Source: Acidovorax sp.
GTDB lineage: Bacteria > Pseudomonadota > Gammaproteobacteria > Burkholderiales > Burkholderiaceae_C
Reading direction: 5' to 3'
Assembly (NCBI GenBank): GCA_031277855.1
Contig: JAITLO010000049.1
Coordinates: 1-64,000 of the forward strand
DNA: 64,000 nt
Part shown: piece by piece, positions 63,108-64,000 of the stretch
How the letters are laid out: every line of letters begins with the position of its first letter
How positions within the stretch are numbered: the stretch's first letter is position 1
Notes under the pieces: generated by a model
Told to the model about the DNA's origin: nothing
The model's database searches: none
Seen by the model: the letters and a program-made list of their open reading frames with translations, nothing else
Position numbers and translations under genes: made by a program

Positions 63108-64000
63108 AACCTTTCACACCTCGGAGCCCCTGACCCTGGGCGTGGAGCTGGAGCTGCAGCTGGTCAACACCCATGACTATGACCTGGCGCCCTATGCCGA
63201 GGACATGCTGCGGCTGATGCACAAAACGCCGCTGCCCGGCTCCGTGGTGCCGGAGATGACCAGCAGCATGATCGAGATCTCCACCGACATCTGCCACAGC
63301 GCGGCCGAGGTGCTGAGCCAGCTCACCCCCATACGCGACGCCCTGGTCAAGAGTGCAGACAAGCTCAATATCGCCGTGATTGGCGGCGGCACCCACCCCT
63401 TCCAACAGTGGCACCAGCAGCGCATCTACGACAAGCCGCGCTTTCAGGAGCTGTCGGCTTTGTATGGCTACCTCTCCAAGCAGTTCACCATCTTTGGCCA
63501 GCATGTGCACATAGGCTGCCCCGGCCCGGACCAGGCCCTGCTGATGCTGCACCGCATGAGCCGCTACATACCGCACTGCATTGCACTGTCGGCCAGCAGT
63601 CCTTATGTGCAGGGCCAGGACACGGCGTTTGACTCGGCGCGGCTGAATTCCGTGTTTGCCTTTCCGCTGTCGGGCCGCGCGCCCTGCGTGCTGACGTGGA
63701 AGGAATTCGAGCAGTACTTCGACAAAATGACCGCCACCGGCGTGGTCAAAAGCATGAAGGACTTTTACTGGGACATACGCCCCAAGCCCGAGTTCGGCAC
63801 CATCGAAATCCGCGTCTTCGACACCCCGCTGAGCATCGAGCGCGCCGCCGCCCTGGCCGGCTATGTGCAATCGCTGGCGGCCTGGTTTATCGACACCCAA
63901 CCCTTTACGCCGCAGGAAGACGACTACCTAGTCTACACCTACAACCGCTTCCAGGCCTGCCGCTTCGGGCTGGATGCGGTTTATGTGGACCCCGCCACCG
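63097..64000 (+). CDS. YbdK-type carboxylate-amine ligase (cut by window edge)
   Basis: The first 301 residues of a glutamate-cysteine ligase family 2 (YbdK-like) enzyme are visible. They include the ATP-grasp-like start [34 protein letters not shown] and GQHVHIGCP. Such enzymes form gamma-glutamyl-type bonds; in most bacteria the physiological product is not known. The ATG has GAAGGAG eight bases upstream and lies inside the end of the antiporter gene, so the two are translationally coupled. The C-terminus lies beyond the window. Confidence 0.88.
   Translation, partial: MALETFHTSEPLTLGVELELQLVNTHDYDLAPYAEDMLRLMHKTPLPGSVVPEMTSSMIEISTDICHSAAEVLSQLTPIRDALVKSADKLNIAVIGGGTHPFQQWHQQRIYDKPRFQELSALYGYLSKQFTIFGQHVHIGCPGPDQALLMLHRMSRYIPHCIALSASSPYVQGQDTAFDSARLNSVFAFPLSGRAPCVLTWKEFEQYFDKMTATGVVKSMKDFYWDIRPKPEFGTIEIRVFDTPLSIERAAALAGYVQSLAAWFIDTQPFTPQEDDYLVYTYNRFQACRFGLDAVYVDPAT

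Overview
The window is high-G+C chromosomal DNA of a betaproteobacterium, most likely a member of the Comamonadaceae (Comamonas/Delftia-like). This is inferred from protein sequence character, from the conserved recG-oxyR-ubiA neighbourhood, and from a trp operon that carries a chorismate mutase gene. No rRNA, tRNA, CRISPR array, IS element or prophage was seen. Almost everything is ordinary chromosome, with a few accessory insertions.

Layout. 1-816 (minus): start of a ribosomal protein block (rplN, rplX, rplE) with its own promoter. 1229-12335: a glycerol regulon. glpSTPQUV encode a dedicated glycerol ABC importer (minus strand) and end in a strong terminator. glpD lies downstream, and glpR, a GNAT acetyltransferase and glpK run divergently. 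12800-19562: proC, then recG-oxyR-dps-PAP2 phosphatase-ubiA, all minus except proC. 19658-22152: a convergent c-di-GMP pair, an HD-GYP phosphodiesterase and a hemerythrin-GGDEF cyclase. 22377-25503: queA and two orphan Wzz-like membrane proteins. 25549-29340: a Fur-box-controlled ferric-siderophore ABC importer. 29529-33183: gamma-glutamyltransferase-like enzyme, a Bug/TctC binding protein and a divergent LysR regulator. 33177-40364: ung and the trp operon (trpE-chorismate mutase-trpG-trpD-small membrane ORF-TPR membrane protein-trpC). A short Trp-Pro-Trp leader ORF lies directly at the trpE promoter. 40454-45240: a SpeD-SpeE fusion, gph and metE. 45901-58013: a two-gene, 12-kb surface system. 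It consists of a 2641-residue DUF11/SdrD-B-repeat protein and a 1395-residue OmpA-domain/beta-barrel protein, joined by a TAATG stop-start overlap. 58595-64000: rpe, apaG, a COG4389 membrane protein, a cation:proton antiporter and a YbdK-type carboxylate-amine ligase cut by the window end.

How the parts work together. The glp genes form a complete route: import by GlpSTPQUV, phosphorylation by GlpK, oxidation by GlpD, control by GlpR. The siderophore genes form one operon behind a perfect 7-1-7 Fur palindrome. The trp genes make tryptophan from chorismate, with an embedded chorismate mutase competing for the same precursor.

The most unusual items are the giant surface pair with palindromes upstream, the TPR membrane protein and the 58-codon membrane ORF inserted in the trp operon, the apparently leaderless trp leader peptide, the complementary loss of ABC motifs in GlpS and GlpT, and a repeat family that always starts within a few bases of a stop codon. 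Starts were chosen by ribosome-binding site, overlap and family alignment from memory; no database search was run.
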